Made by a program: the position numbers and the translations under genes. Below the pieces are notes generated by a model, which saw nothing but the letters and a program-made list of their open reading frames with translations, was not told the DNA's origin and ran no database searches. From assembly GCA_003695915.1 (NCBI GenBank), contig RFGF01000017.1, positions 1-64,000 on the forward strand: 64,000 bases of DNA, read 5' to 3'. This DNA is from Nitrospirota bacterium (lineage in GTDB: Bacteria; Nitrospirota; Nitrospiria; Nitrospirales; UBA8639). How positions within the stretch are numbered: the first letter of the stretch is position 1; the number at the start of each line of letters is the position of its first letter. This document shows, piece by piece, positions 16,743 through 25,746 of this stretch.

Positions 16743-17957
16743 TCACATCTCCACGCATCGAAATCCGGCATGCATATAGGGATAGTTTCCGCGAAACCAA
16801 TTGCGGAACGACCGGCGCAACAGCACTGCGGCCGTCTGCGGGCCGCCACCTTTCATCACATAGTGCTCGTGATCGAAAAATCGCGACGAATAGCCCGGAT
16901 AGGTCGGAAGCGGCGCAAATCCTTCGAACGGATGAAAGATCGTCGATGTCCATTCCCATCCGTTCCCGACCATTTGCGACACGCCAAACGCACTGTCGCC
17001 GCGCGGCGTCGCCGTCACCGGCACCGGGTCCCACGCATGACAATCGAAATTTCCGTACCGCGGACTCGGCGGGTCATCGCCCCAGGGATACGGGCGCTCT
17101 TCGCCGTTCGGCGTTCCGTACGCCGCACGATGAAATTGCGCTTCGGTCGGCAAGGTCTTTCCCGCCCATCGAGCATAGGCTTCCGCTTCGTCGTGCGTGA
17201 CATAGACCGGCCAATCGAGGGGCAAGGGAATATCCGCGAACATGGCCCTGAGGTACCATTCTTTTCCGCGACGGCGCCAAAACGGCGGTGGTGCGGCACC
17301 GTCCTCGACGAATTTCAAATATTGTCCATTGGTCACTTTGTATCGACTGATGGCAAAGGCCGGCACTTGCACGGCATGCCGCCGGAATTCGTTATCCCAT
17401 CCAAAGCCTTCGTCGGGATCGCGCCCCAGTGTTGCGCTGCCCTCGGGAATCTCGATCATCCGATGTGCTGGCCGCGGCCCCTGAAGAACGGGAGCATACC
17501 ATTCCGGCTGACGCTTCTTCTCGTGGACCAATTGATGAAGAAGATAGGCCGTCGTTTCCACGTGCATCAATCGATGTTCGAGCGCCACATGGAGCATCGT
17601 CTCGGGGGCACGATCCAGGATTCTATCGAGTTCCGTGCGCACACGAGCATTGTAAGTCCGGACTTCCTCGAGCGACGGCCAATCCGAGGGCCGATCGTCC
17701 GATGCCTCTCCAACTTTGGGATCGATACCAGCTTCGAACAATCGATCGAACGTGGGATGAAACGAGTCGTATCCGAGGGTCCACCGGCAAATTTGATTCC
17801 AGTCGAACGCTTCGAGATGTCCCACATAAAAGACAAGCCGATGGCGCTCGGGAATCGGACGTTCATACAAAGCATCCGGGGTGATCAGTTCGAACAAGGC
17901 ATCGCTCTGCTTTCGTGCATAGGTCAGAGCGAGCCCCACATTTCCTCTTTCATTCAT
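16743..17957 (-). CDS. egtB: EgtB-like nonheme iron sulfoxide synthase
   Basis: A 404-residue protein with an N-terminal DinB-like domain and a C-terminal FGE-sulfatase domain, the EgtB/OvoA/SenA architecture. EgtB couples a gamma-glutamylcysteine (or cysteine) thiol to hercynine using O2 and Fe(II). Iron ligands fit YVGHLEAF (His about 47) and EHRLMHVET (His 128, His 132). The FGE part shows FAISRYKVTNGQYLKFVED, GKTLPTEAQFHRAA, GNGWEWTSTIF and the ending RNWFRGNYPYMHAGFR. ATG 17957 is preferred over 17978 because GAGGAG lies just upstream of it. No EgtD methyltransferase is in the window, so substrate and product are uncertain. Confidence 0.75.
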   Translation of the reverse strand: MNERGNVGLALTYARKQSDALFELITPDALYERPIPERHRLVFYVGHLEAFDWNQICRWTLGYDSFHPTFDRLFEAGIDPKVGEASDDRPSDWPSLEEVRTYNARVRTELDRILDRAPETMLHVALEHRLMHVETTAYLLHQLVHEKKRQPEWYAPVLQGPRPAHRMIEIPEGSATLGRDPDEGFGWDNEFRRHAVQVPAFAISRYKVTNGQYLKFVEDGAAPPPFWRRRGKEWYLRAMFADIPLPLDWPVYVTHDEAEAYARWAGKTLPTEAQFHRAAYGTPNGEERPYPWGDDPPSPRYGNFDCHAWDPVPVTATPRGDSAFGVSQMVGNGWEWTSTIFHPFEGFAPLPTYPGYSSRFFDHEHYVMKGGGPQTAAVLLRRSFRNWFRGNYPYMHAGFRCVEM

Positions 17958-18456
17958 ACGCTCCTCCTCATGGTCCATCGTAGATCGTCAGACAAGGACA
18001 CAAAAAAATAAACACCCCAGAGGGTGTCGGCGTACTATACCGTACTCGTCGGGACATCGAAAGAGACGGATACTGTATTGCAATCATTCTATGAAGAGTT
18101 CCGAATGTATTCGACGATCCTCATCAAAGACCTCCCACACAAGAAGGCAATGCTATTGACAATTCTTTTCTTTTTTTTAGGCCGATGCACTGTCTTCCCC
18201 ACTCTTTCCTGGGTTCGCCATTCCCCAACGCGACATCTTCGATCGACCACGATGACTCTCGTTCTCTTTGACGCTTTTCGATCATCCGTCTATGCCTGCG
18301 ACATTCCGAGTGCCGGTGGGTACGGTCCCCATAATCCTCTTTTCCATAATCCGGCCCCTTCGGGCTTTTACCGACCGAGGAATTATGATACGTATGGTGA
18401 GCACGATCAGGAGACGGCTCATCCTAGAAACTGCGGAGCTATCCCTTACACTGCTC
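17958..18456. other. divergent intergenic region between egtB-like and Opu-type importer genes
   Basis: About 500 bases separate two divergently transcribed units, so promoters for both should lie here. A TTGACA at 18156 is followed by a T-run but no acceptable -10 at normal spacing. No riboswitch-like fold was recognised by eye. Confidence 0.45.
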
Positions 18457-19203
18457 ATGACCCAGCCTGTCATCGAGGCCTTCAACGTCACGAAACGCTT
18501 TCCCGACGGCACTGTCGCCTTGCAGGACGTGACCTGGTCCGTCCTCCAAGGCGAAACCATGGTCTTGATCGGCGAGAGTGGATCGGGGAAAACCACCCTG
18601 CTCCGCCTGCTCAATCGCCTGGATGAACCGACGTCTGGCGAAATCCGCATTCACGGACGGCCTGTCCGAGAGCAAGATCCTATCTCCCTCCGGCGATCGC
18701 TCGGCTACGTGCAACAGGAAGGCGGGCTCTTGCCGCACTGGACGGTCTCGGACAATGTGACACTTGTCCCGCGCTTGCTCGGATGGCCCGAATCGCAACG
18801 CCGTGAACGGGCCGAGGTCTTGCTCGACCTCGTCGGACTCCCCCTGCCCCAATTTGGCCAGCGCTATCCTATTGAACTTTCCGGCGGCCAGCGACAACGG
18901 GTGGCCTTCGCACGCGCGCTGGCAGCAGATCCAGCCATCGTCTTGCTCGATGAACCCTTCGGGGCGTTGGATGCGCTCACACGCCTGGCTCTTCAAAAGG
19001 AATTTCTCCATTTGCAGCGACACCTCACGAAAACGATGGTGCTGGTGACCCACGATCTTTACGAGGCTTTTCGCCTCGGCACCCGTGTCGCCGTCATGAA
19101 AGATGGGCGCATCTTGCAAATTGGCACACCTTCTGAATTGAAACGCCATCCGACCCATGATTATGTCCGGCAACTGATCGAACACGTGTTCGTTTCTGTT
19201 TAA
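18457..19203 (+). CDS. ABC importer ATPase, osmoprotectant/quaternary-amine type
   Basis: A 248-residue ATPase of the ProV/OpuCA/EgtV group. Walker A is GESGSGKTTLL, the signature LSGGQRQRVAFARAL, Walker B IVLLDEPFGALD and the H-loop VTHDLYEAF. It lacks the C-terminal CBS pair present in OpuCA and many ProV proteins. ATG 18457 is chosen because the fold starts right after it (VIEAFNVTKRFPDG); the frame is open upstream but the extension is not ATPase-like. The next gene, encoding the membrane and binding parts, begins 3 bases after the stop. Confidence 0.9.
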   Translation: MTQPVIEAFNVTKRFPDGTVALQDVTWSVLQGETMVLIGESGSGKTTLLRLLNRLDEPTSGEIRIHGRPVREQDPISLRRSLGYVQQEGGLLPHWTVSDNVTLVPRLLGWPESQRRERAEVLLDLVGLPLPQFGQRYPIELSGGQRQRVAFARALAADPAIVLLDEPFGALDALTRLALQKEFLHLQRHLTKTMVLVTHDLYEAFRLGTRVAVMKDGRILQIGTPSELKRHPTHDYVRQLIEHVFVSV

Positions 19204-19206
19204 CCC

Positions 19207-20829
19207 ATGCGATACCTCGCGCTTGGCCTTGCGTTTCTGTTCATGTTCCATCCCGAGCTGCAATTCCTGACCGGCGGAACCTGGGACATGAACCAGCCTG
19301 CCCTCGCCTCATCGCCGTCTTCCTCTTCGGCATCAACCGGTTCCATCACGGTCGGGTCAAAAAATTTCATGGAAAGCCGTTTGCTGGCCGAGATGTTCGC
19401 CCAACTCATCGAGTCGCGCACGGGTCTCACCGTTCATCGTCAACTCGGCTTGGCCGGCACCCAAGTCTGCTTCGAGGCCTTGAAAAACGGGGCGATCGAT
19501 CTCTATCCGGAATACACCGGAACAGGGCTCGTGACCATATTAGGCGAGTCGCCTAGCCGCTCACGGCGTGAAGCATTGCATCGCGTCCGGATGGAATTTC
19601 TTCGCCGGTGGAACCTCTGGTGGCTGGCCCCGCTGGGATTCGAAAACTCGTATGCGTTAGCTGTTCCACGGCCGATCGCCGAGCGATTCCACCTTCGCAC
19701 GATTTCGGATCTCGCCAAGGTTTCCACGAAGTTGCGTGCCGGATTCGGCTACGAATTCATCGAGCGCGCCGATGGCCTCCCTGGGTTGCAAGCCGTATAC
19801 GGACTCACGTTTCAGGAAGTCCTTGCTATGCAACAGACACTCAAATACGAGGCGGCCGCTGCTGGCACCGTCGATGTTCTCGATGTATACACGACCGACG
19901 GGCGATTGGCCGTGTATGATTTGAGCGTTTTGGAGGACGACCGCCATTTTTTTCCACCCTACGATGCGGCGGCCTTGGTTCGCGGCGACACGCTGGACCG
20001 CCATCCCCGCCTCGCTTCCACACTCGCGCTCCTAGTCGATGCCTTGGATGCCGAACTCATGCGGCAATTCAACCTGCGCCTGCAAGAGCACAAGGTACCG
20101 GTAGCCGAAGTCGCCCATGACGCTCTTGTTCGCTTGGAATTGCTGGATTCCAGTCAGCCGCTTCCACCGACGTCAACAGCGCCCGAGCGGCATCTCGGAC
20201 GCTATGTGTGGGAGCAACGATGGACCTTGTTGGCCAGGACGGGCGAACACCTCGCTTTGTCCGGCATCGCCCTCGGCTTGGGAATCGCCTTGGCCGTTCC
20301 GTTGGGGTTCCTTTTGGAACGCCAACGGCGATGGGCCGAACCGACCATTCGGGTGATCGGCATGTCGCAGACGATCCCCTCCATTGCCTTGCTGGCCTTC
20401 ATGATTCCCTTCTTCGGCGTCGGTGTGCTCCCGGCGATCGTCGCCCTGTGGATCTATTCGCTGTTTCCGATTATCCGAAACACGTATTCCGGTTTGCGGG
20501 ATGCGGCGCCAGCGACCGTCGAAGCTGCACGAGCCTTAGGCATGACCGAATGGCAAATCCTCGCGTGGGTGCGCCTCCCGCTCGCCACTCCTGTGATCAT
20601 GGCAGGGATTCGCACGGCAGCGGTCTTGACCGTGGGGACGGCGACCTTGTCGGCATTCATTGGCGCAGGCGGCTTAGGGGTCCCTATTGTCGCCGGCCTC
20701 CAACTCGCCGATAGCACCATCATTCTCTCCGGCGCGCTTCCTGCCGCCATGCTGGCCTTAGCCGTGGATGGCGCCTTAGCCCTTATCGAATACCTCGTCC
20801 GGCCGAAAGGCCTGGAGCTGCGGCGTTGA
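19207..20829 (+). CDS. fused substrate-binding protein and permease, Opu/EgtU-like
   Basis: A 540-residue protein with a signal segment at 1-25. A binding domain at 45-320 (VGSKNFMESRLLAEMFAQ, LGLAGTQVCFEALKNGAID, YPEYTGTGLVTILGE) is followed by a C-terminal permease. The permease shows GIALGLGIALAVPLGFLLE, GMSQTIPSIALLAFMIPFFG and the coupling loop EAARALGMTEWQILAWVRLP. Relatives carry glycine betaine, choline, carnitine or ergothioneine. In EgtU and other fused relatives I know, the permease comes first, so this order is reversed. Divergence from the egtB-like gene makes a betaine-type histidine derivative a plausible ligand; the ligand cage residues need checking. Confidence 0.88.
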   Translation: MRYLALGLAFLFMFHPELQFLTGGTWDMNQPALASSPSSSSASTGSITVGSKNFMESRLLAEMFAQLIESRTGLTVHRQLGLAGTQVCFEALKNGAIDLYPEYTGTGLVTILGESPSRSRREALHRVRMEFLRRWNLWWLAPLGFENSYALAVPRPIAERFHLRTISDLAKVSTKLRAGFGYEFIERADGLPGLQAVYGLTFQEVLAMQQTLKYEAAAAGTVDVLDVYTTDGRLAVYDLSVLEDDRHFFPPYDAAALVRGDTLDRHPRLASTLALLVDALDAELMRQFNLRLQEHKVPVAEVAHDALVRLELLDSSQPLPPTSTAPERHLGRYVWEQRWTLLARTGEHLALSGIALGLGIALAVPLGFLLERQRRWAEPTIRVIGMSQTIPSIALLAFMIPFFGVGVLPAIVALWIYSLFPIIRNTYSGLRDAAPATVEAARALGMTEWQILAWVRLPLATPVIMAGIRTAAVLTVGTATLSAFIGAGGLGVPIVAGLQLADSTIILSGALPAAMLALAVDGALALIEYLVRPKGLELRR

Positions 20830-20947
20830 CGGCACAGATTCGATCAGACAATAACAGAAAAGGCCCACATGCAGCGAACGGTTATGCTAGCGATAGTCAG
20901 ATGATGTATTCGATAAGCGGACTTTACATTCTTGCCCCGCCTGCCTC

Positions 20948-21520
20948 ATGAACACGCCAGCGCATATCATCGTCAATTTACTTCTCCTCGGAAAACAGGA
21001 TGCACCCAGGGATCACATCGCGATCACTACCGGCGCGGTGCTGCCCGATATCCCGATTATCGTGATGTATGCTGTCGAAAAGCTGATCCGGCATACTCCT
21101 GAGACCGTAATCTGGACGGAACGCTATCATCAGCCCGGTTGGCAAAATTTTATCGACACGTTCAACTCCCTTCCCTTCTTGACCGTCGGCTTCCTCTTCG
21201 CCTGGTGGGCAAAGCTCAGGGCAGCCATGCTCCTATTCGGCAGCATGATTCTGCATGTGTTCGAAGATCTGCCCCTCCATCACGACGATGCCCACCGCCA
21301 TGTGTTCCCGTTGTCCGACTGGCGGTTTCGCAGCCCTGTTTCGTATTGGGATCCATCGCATTATGGAAACTTCGTGTCCCAATTGGAAATCATCATCGCA
21401 GTCGTCGGTATTACCATACTGCTTCGCCGCTATCGATCGTGGATGAGCCGGACTTTGGTGGGAAGCATCGGGCTGATCTATGCCCTGTATTTTGTGTATG
21501 TCCTGATCATGTGGATGTAA
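20948..21520 (+). CDS. integral membrane protein, YdjM-like hydrolase relative
   Basis: A 190-residue membrane protein beginning MNTPAHIIVNLLLLG, with TGAVLPDIPIIVMYAV and later HVFEDLPLHHDDAHRH. Conserved His and Asp residues at these places resemble the YdjM family of membrane-bound metal-dependent hydrolases. About four hydrophobic segments are visible, the last two being IIIAVVGITILLRR and GLIYALYFVYVLIMWM. It is a single gene after the Opu-type importer. Enzymatic activity and substrate are unknown. Confidence 0.6.
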   Translation: MNTPAHIIVNLLLLGKQDAPRDHIAITTGAVLPDIPIIVMYAVEKLIRHTPETVIWTERYHQPGWQNFIDTFNSLPFLTVGFLFAWWAKLRAAMLLFGSMILHVFEDLPLHHDDAHRHVFPLSDWRFRSPVSYWDPSHYGNFVSQLEIIIAVVGITILLRRYRSWMSRTLVGSIGLIYALYFVYVLIMWM

Positions 21521-21595
21521 ATCGCGCATCCTTCAGGAGAAGGCGTGCGGCGGAATGACGATGACTTCCCCTCATACGCTCACTCGTCTTTGTGC

Positions 21596-21624
21596 TTGAC
21601 AGGTTTGTGTTTTGTGCCTACGTT
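21596..21624 (+). promoter_or_regulatory. candidate sigma-70 promoter
   Basis: TTGACA at 21596-21601 and TACGTT at 21619-21624 are separated by 17 bases, about 158 bases upstream of the gene at 21782. The -35 is perfect and the -10 weak. Confidence 0.35.
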
Positions 21625-21781
21625 TGATGCAAATTTATCTATCTTCCCTGCATGAAATGGTTTCAATCGCAGTCAGCGGATGAGCCGTCCAGTGACACAG
21701 AATTCATCATTGTCCATCTTTCAACCTAGACTTTGAGCCAGCTCTCGTATTTGACCAACCGAGCCGCCACAGGAGCCCATC

Positions 21782-22849
21782 ATGCAAATTGATTTTCATC
21801 ACGCTGTCACCTATGTCATCGCGCGTCTGGCCGGGCTGTCCCATCCCAAAGCCAACGTTGTGGCCTATTGTGCGCAATATGTCGACGACGCCACAAACGG
21901 CGGCACCGTCAAATTCGACAACGGCGCGATGTACCATCGCATCAGCTCCGCTCATAAGATGTTGGACTATCGAAACTCCAAGGCACTGAAAAATCGGCAT
22001 GTGTGGCTGCCGTTTCATTTCCTGCCCGGGAATGACGGACTGCCGGCAGGCAAAGCCCCTCGCGGCGGATTTCACAAACGGTTGGTCTGTCGTCCCAACA
22101 GTTCGGTCGCCCAAGACATGGTCCGCGCGTGTCTCGAGGACAAGAAGAAACCTTACGGCCTCTATCGATTGGGGGTGACCATGCATGTCTTTGCCGATAC
22201 CTGGGCTCACCAAGGATTTGCCGGCATCAATCACAAGCTCAATGAAGCGCACGATATCGAAAGCGAGGACAAACAGTTCGATGCGAGGTTCTATGAAAAG
22301 ATCGCCAATTTTTTTATCAGCGAAGCCTTTCCCTTGGGGCATGGAGCCGTGTTGAGCTATCCCGATCGCCCATATTTGAAATGGAGCTACACCAATGGAC
22401 TCGGCGAGCGAATCGAGCGCGATAACCCGAAGGATTTTTTAGAAGCCGCCAATGAAATGTGTAAGACGATGCGACGCTGGCAATTAGGGGATCCCGACGC
22501 GCAGGTCGACGGATTGCCCCGTGAAGACGAGAAAAAAATCGACGCCTTGCTGAGAACTACGAAATTGGAAAGCGGCGACGAGCGGCATGCCGTGTGGCTA
22601 AAGAAAATCGCTGAGGGGCATTTCAGCTTTGGCCCGACGAAGCTCACCTATATTCCCAAGGGAAAAGGATCATGGAAACATCAAGCCCTCGGCACACGAG
22701 AATGGGTCGATGATCCGGACGATGAGCCCTTCCACTATACCCCCTCGTTCCTCACCAGTCATTGGAAGATGTTTCACGATGCCCTCCAGGCCCATCGATT
22801 CGATATCTTGCACGACATTCTCCCCAAGTACGGGATCTGTGCCGCGTAA
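21782..22849 (+). CDS. DUF6765-like conserved protein
   Basis: A 355-residue soluble protein rich in His and Asp: IDFHHAVTYVIARLAG, AQYVDDATNGG, LPFHFLPG and GVTMHVFADTWAHQGFAG. This pattern resembles the DUF6765 family and recalls zinc-dependent phospholipase C-like folds, where His/Asp clusters bind metal (HVFADTWAHQ is the most suggestive). No signal peptide is visible. The gene stands alone with a candidate promoter upstream. Function is not established; metal-dependent hydrolysis is only an inference. Confidence 0.65.
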   Translation: MQIDFHHAVTYVIARLAGLSHPKANVVAYCAQYVDDATNGGTVKFDNGAMYHRISSAHKMLDYRNSKALKNRHVWLPFHFLPGNDGLPAGKAPRGGFHKRLVCRPNSSVAQDMVRACLEDKKKPYGLYRLGVTMHVFADTWAHQGFAGINHKLNEAHDIESEDKQFDARFYEKIANFFISEAFPLGHGAVLSYPDRPYLKWSYTNGLGERIERDNPKDFLEAANEMCKTMRRWQLGDPDAQVDGLPREDEKKIDALLRTTKLESGDERHAVWLKKIAEGHFSFGPTKLTYIPKGKGSWKHQALGTREWVDDPDDEPFHYTPSFLTSHWKMFHDALQAHRFDILHDILPKYGICAA

Positions 22850-22943
22850 ATGCGGACCGATCCGTCGGATAGAGCTCTGTTCACCGCATCCAACAGCGAA
22901 CGAACGCCTTTACCGCGGAAGGGGGCTGCCGAACGATCCTGTG

Positions 22944-23591
22944 TCAAGCACCTTGCTGTAACGATACGGCTTCCTTGCGCTCGCTGTTGATCTCAAGAGA
23001 CATCGGCTCCTGATTCTGCTGATCGGCCTGCCGGATCACCTCGCTCACGAGACGATACCAATGTTCGGCGCTCCGCATCGCCTGCTCGTACAGTACCCCG
23101 CCTTCTTTGACGTCCATATCCAAAAACGTGATCCGAGATATCGGACACTCGACATCGTTGACGACGATCCGTAACTCGATGTGTTGAGCAGGAGTTCTGG
23201 CATCGGACATGGAGGACGAACGTCCTTCCGAGGACACCATGGACTGCGCGTGCTGTGCGAGCGCCGGAGGTCGTGTCCTCGCGCTCGATGTCAGCACTTC
23301 CCCGTTCTTGACGAGAAAACACGCAAGCACATCGGCCGACGATACGCTACGCGGCGACGAGGTTCCCGACGTCAACAATCCGATCCGCTTGGTTCCCTCG
23401 TGAATGGCGATCGCGCTGCCGCTCGTGTGATCGATATAGAGTTGAGTCGGCACAAAGTCGAAGGCCAGCTGACTTTGACGATCGCTTGCCCTTGAAGAAG
23501 AGCCGCGCGACGACCAGAAAGTGGACACCACGAGAGATAAAGCCACAAAACATAGAAGAAAGATCGATAAAAATATGACGGCCACTTCCAT
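22944..23591 (-). CDS. hypothetical membrane-anchored protein
   Basis: A 215-residue protein with one N-terminal membrane helix (VAVIFLSIFLLCFVALSLVV) and a soluble domain containing LAFDFVPTQLYIDHTSGSAI and CFLVKNGEVL. A Ser-rich insert separates these from ELRIVVNDVECPISRITF. ATG 23591 is chosen because GGAAGG precedes it and the membrane helix starts immediately after; the open frame extends to 23720 without hydrophobic or conserved content. I do not recognise the family. Confidence 0.55.
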   Translation of the reverse strand: MEVAVIFLSIFLLCFVALSLVVSTFWSSRGSSSRASDRQSQLAFDFVPTQLYIDHTSGSAIAIHEGTKRIGLLTSGTSSPRSVSSADVLACFLVKNGEVLTSSARTRPPALAQHAQSMVSSEGRSSSMSDARTPAQHIELRIVVNDVECPISRITFLDMDVKEGGVLYEQAMRSAEHWYRLVSEVIRQADQQNQEPMSLEINSERKEAVSLQQGA

Positions 23592-23744
23592 ACGTCGTAT
23601 ACCTTCCAGTCTTTGATGATCCCCCCACCCATGTCCATTGTGCTTTCGGATCGAAGCGCATTCCACACGGGGAACAGTCGTACGTGCGTGTCTGCGATCT
23701 ATCCCCATACCCTCGCACACTTTGCCCTTATGAGGAGACTGAGG

Positions 23745-24050
23745 ATGAACGAATGCAATCCGACCGCAGCGAGAGAAGTCGGTTCTCAGGCTGATCCAAC
23801 CGAGACCGTCAAACTGAAAACAGCCCGCGTTGTCATCATGAGCGCACAGAGACGCGCAAAGGCTCGTGAAACGGTGGAATGCGTTGGTCGCTTCGAGGCC
23901 TGCTTTTCATTCGGACGAATACCGGATTGGCTTAATGAGCACTTCGTCGTAGAGGAAGATACCAACGACGATCGCCCGCCAGACACACGCATGTCGCGAT
24001 TCGTTCACGTACAGGTTCGTTGCGGAAGACAGGGCCTTTTGATAAGCTGA
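23745..24050 (+). CDS. possible small hypothetical protein
   Basis: A 101-residue ORF has a good ribosome binding site (AGGAGACTGAGG before ATG 23745). The region ARVVIMSAQRRAKARETVEC is the only protein-like segment and no family is recognised. It lies between a leftward gene and purH and may be spurious. Confidence 0.3.
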   Translation: MNECNPTAAREVGSQADPTETVKLKTARVVIMSAQRRAKARETVECVGRFEACFSFGRIPDWLNEHFVVEEDTNDDRPPDTRMSRFVHVQVRCGRQGLLIS

Positions 24051-24105
24051 GATTCCCTCCGCCGATGCGAATCACTCACGGCCAGAACAAGAAAGGAAGA
24101 TGAGC

Positions 24106-25662
24106 ATGTCGCGGTTGAACAAAGCGTTACTCAGCGTGTCCAATAAAACGGACATCGTCAAAATGGCTCAAGGATTATTGGAATTGGGGGCGGAAATACT
24201 CTCGACCGGCGGCACGGCCGCAGCGTTACGGGAGGCCGGTCTTCCCGTCACGGAGGTATCTGCGTATACCGGATCGCCCGAGATTTTAGACGGACGTGTC
24301 AAAACGCTGCATCCCAAAATTCACGGCGGGCTCTTGGGACGACGCGACCTGCCTGCCCATGTCCAACAAATGACAGAGCACGGGATCGCTCCGATCGATG
24401 TCGTCGTCGTCAATCTCTATCCCTTCGAAGCCACCATTCAACAACCCGGCTGCACGTTCGACGAGGCCGTCGAACAGATCGACATCGGCGGCCCCTCCAT
24501 GCTGCGATCGGCGGCGAAGAATCATCAACACGTCGTGGTCGTGGTCGATCCGGCCGATTACGATCGCGTACTCGATGCGCTCAAAAGCGGCTCCGTGTCG
24601 CTTGAATTGCGGCGCGAGCTAGCCAAAAAGGTCTTTCAGCACACCGCCCGGTACGACAGTCTCATTGCCGCCTATTTCGAGCGTCAACTTGCGCCGTCGG
24701 ATCGAATCGTCTTTCCTTCCTTACTGGCTCTGCACTTGGAAAAAGTCGAGGATTTGCGCTACGGCGAAAATCCGCATCAACAGGGTGCCTTTTATCGCGA
24801 TCCGACGGTCCGGGAACCCTCGGTCGCCCGCGCCCGTCAACTCCATGGCAAGGCCATGTCGTTCAATAATTATTTGGATGCCAGCGCGGCCCTGGAATTG
24901 GTCAAAGAATTCGACGACACTGCCGTCGTGATCGTCAAACATAACAATCCATGCGGCGTCGCCTTCGGGGAGCGGCCTGTGGAAGCGTACGTCCGGGCAC
25001 GGGAAACGGATCCGATCTCTGCTTTCGGAGGCATCATCGCCTGTAATCGTGACGTAGATCTCGACATGGCCAAAGAGGTGACCGCAACGTTCGTCGAGAT
25101 GCTCATTGCTCCGAGTTTCACGGAGGAGGCACTGGGCGAGCTGCGGAGAAAAAAAGACCTTCGTCTTTTGGTCGTGGGTCCGCTGGACTTGGAATCCCGC
25201 GATACGATAGACATGAAAAAGGTCGTGGGCGGCATGCTGGTCCAAGAGCGAGATCTCGGCGCACTCCGCGACTTGGGGACGTTGAAGATTCCCACGGTAC
25301 GCCAGCCGACCAACGAAGAATTCGAAGCGTGTGACTTCGCATGGAAAGTCTGCAAACACGTAAAATCCAACGCGATCGTTTTCGCCCGCGCCAATCAGAC
25401 CGTCGGCATCGGGGCTGGACAAATGAGCCGTGTGGATTCAGTGAAATTGGCGCATATGAAAGCCATCCTCCCGACCCAGGGTGCAGTGATGGCTTCGGAT
25501 GCCTTTTTTCCTTTTCGCGATGGCATCGATGCCGCAGCGAAGGCCGGCATCACGGCGGTCATTCAGCCGGGCGGTTCCATTCGCGATGAAGAAGTGATCA
25601 AAGCCGCCGACGAGCATCATATGGCCATGATTTTGACGGGCATGCGGCATTTCCGGCATTGA
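24106..25662 (+). CDS. purH: bifunctional AICAR transformylase / IMP cyclohydrolase
   Basis: PurH carries out the last two steps of de novo IMP synthesis. The N-terminal cyclohydrolase domain shows [40 protein letters not shown] and NLYPFE. The transformylase domain shows [35 protein letters not shown] and the C-terminal [11 protein letters not shown] and [12 protein letters not shown], with the catalytic Lys-His pair in VKHNNPCG. At 518 residues it is full length. ATG 24106 is better spaced from GGAAG than ATG 24100, which abuts it. purD follows after 84 bases. Confidence 0.97.
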   Translation: MSRLNKALLSVSNKTDIVKMAQGLLELGAEILSTGGTAAALREAGLPVTEVSAYTGSPEILDGRVKTLHPKIHGGLLGRRDLPAHVQQMTEHGIAPIDVVVVNLYPFEATIQQPGCTFDEAVEQIDIGGPSMLRSAAKNHQHVVVVVDPADYDRVLDALKSGSVSLELRRELAKKVFQHTARYDSLIAAYFERQLAPSDRIVFPSLLALHLEKVEDLRYGENPHQQGAFYRDPTVREPSVARARQLHGKAMSFNNYLDASAALELVKEFDDTAVVIVKHNNPCGVAFGERPVEAYVRARETDPISAFGGIIACNRDVDLDMAKEVTATFVEMLIAPSFTEEALGELRRKKDLRLLVVGPLDLESRDTIDMKKVVGGMLVQERDLGALRDLGTLKIPTVRQPTNEEFEACDFAWKVCKHVKSNAIVFARANQTVGIGAGQMSRVDSVKLAHMKAILPTQGAVMASDAFFPFRDGIDAAAKAGITAVIQPGGSIRDEEVIKAADEHHMAMILTGMRHFRH

Positions 25663-25746
25663 GCCCGGCATTCTCTCGATGCCACAATTCGACGATCGAG
25701 GCGTTCACGTCAAAACAGTATTCTACTTTATTTCGGGTCAACAGCC

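Noticed and set aside
16710-18011. Long plus-strand open frame (433 codons) opposite the egtB-like gene
   Set aside because: It is a shadow of a high-GC gene: the antisense strand encodes recognisable DinB and FGE-sulfatase motifs, while this frame has Arg/His-rich composition and no family pattern.
18150-18190. Sigma-70 promoter at TTGACA 18156
   Set aside because: The next 17 bases are a T-run and the expected -10 position reads AGGCCG, with no TATAAT-like sequence.
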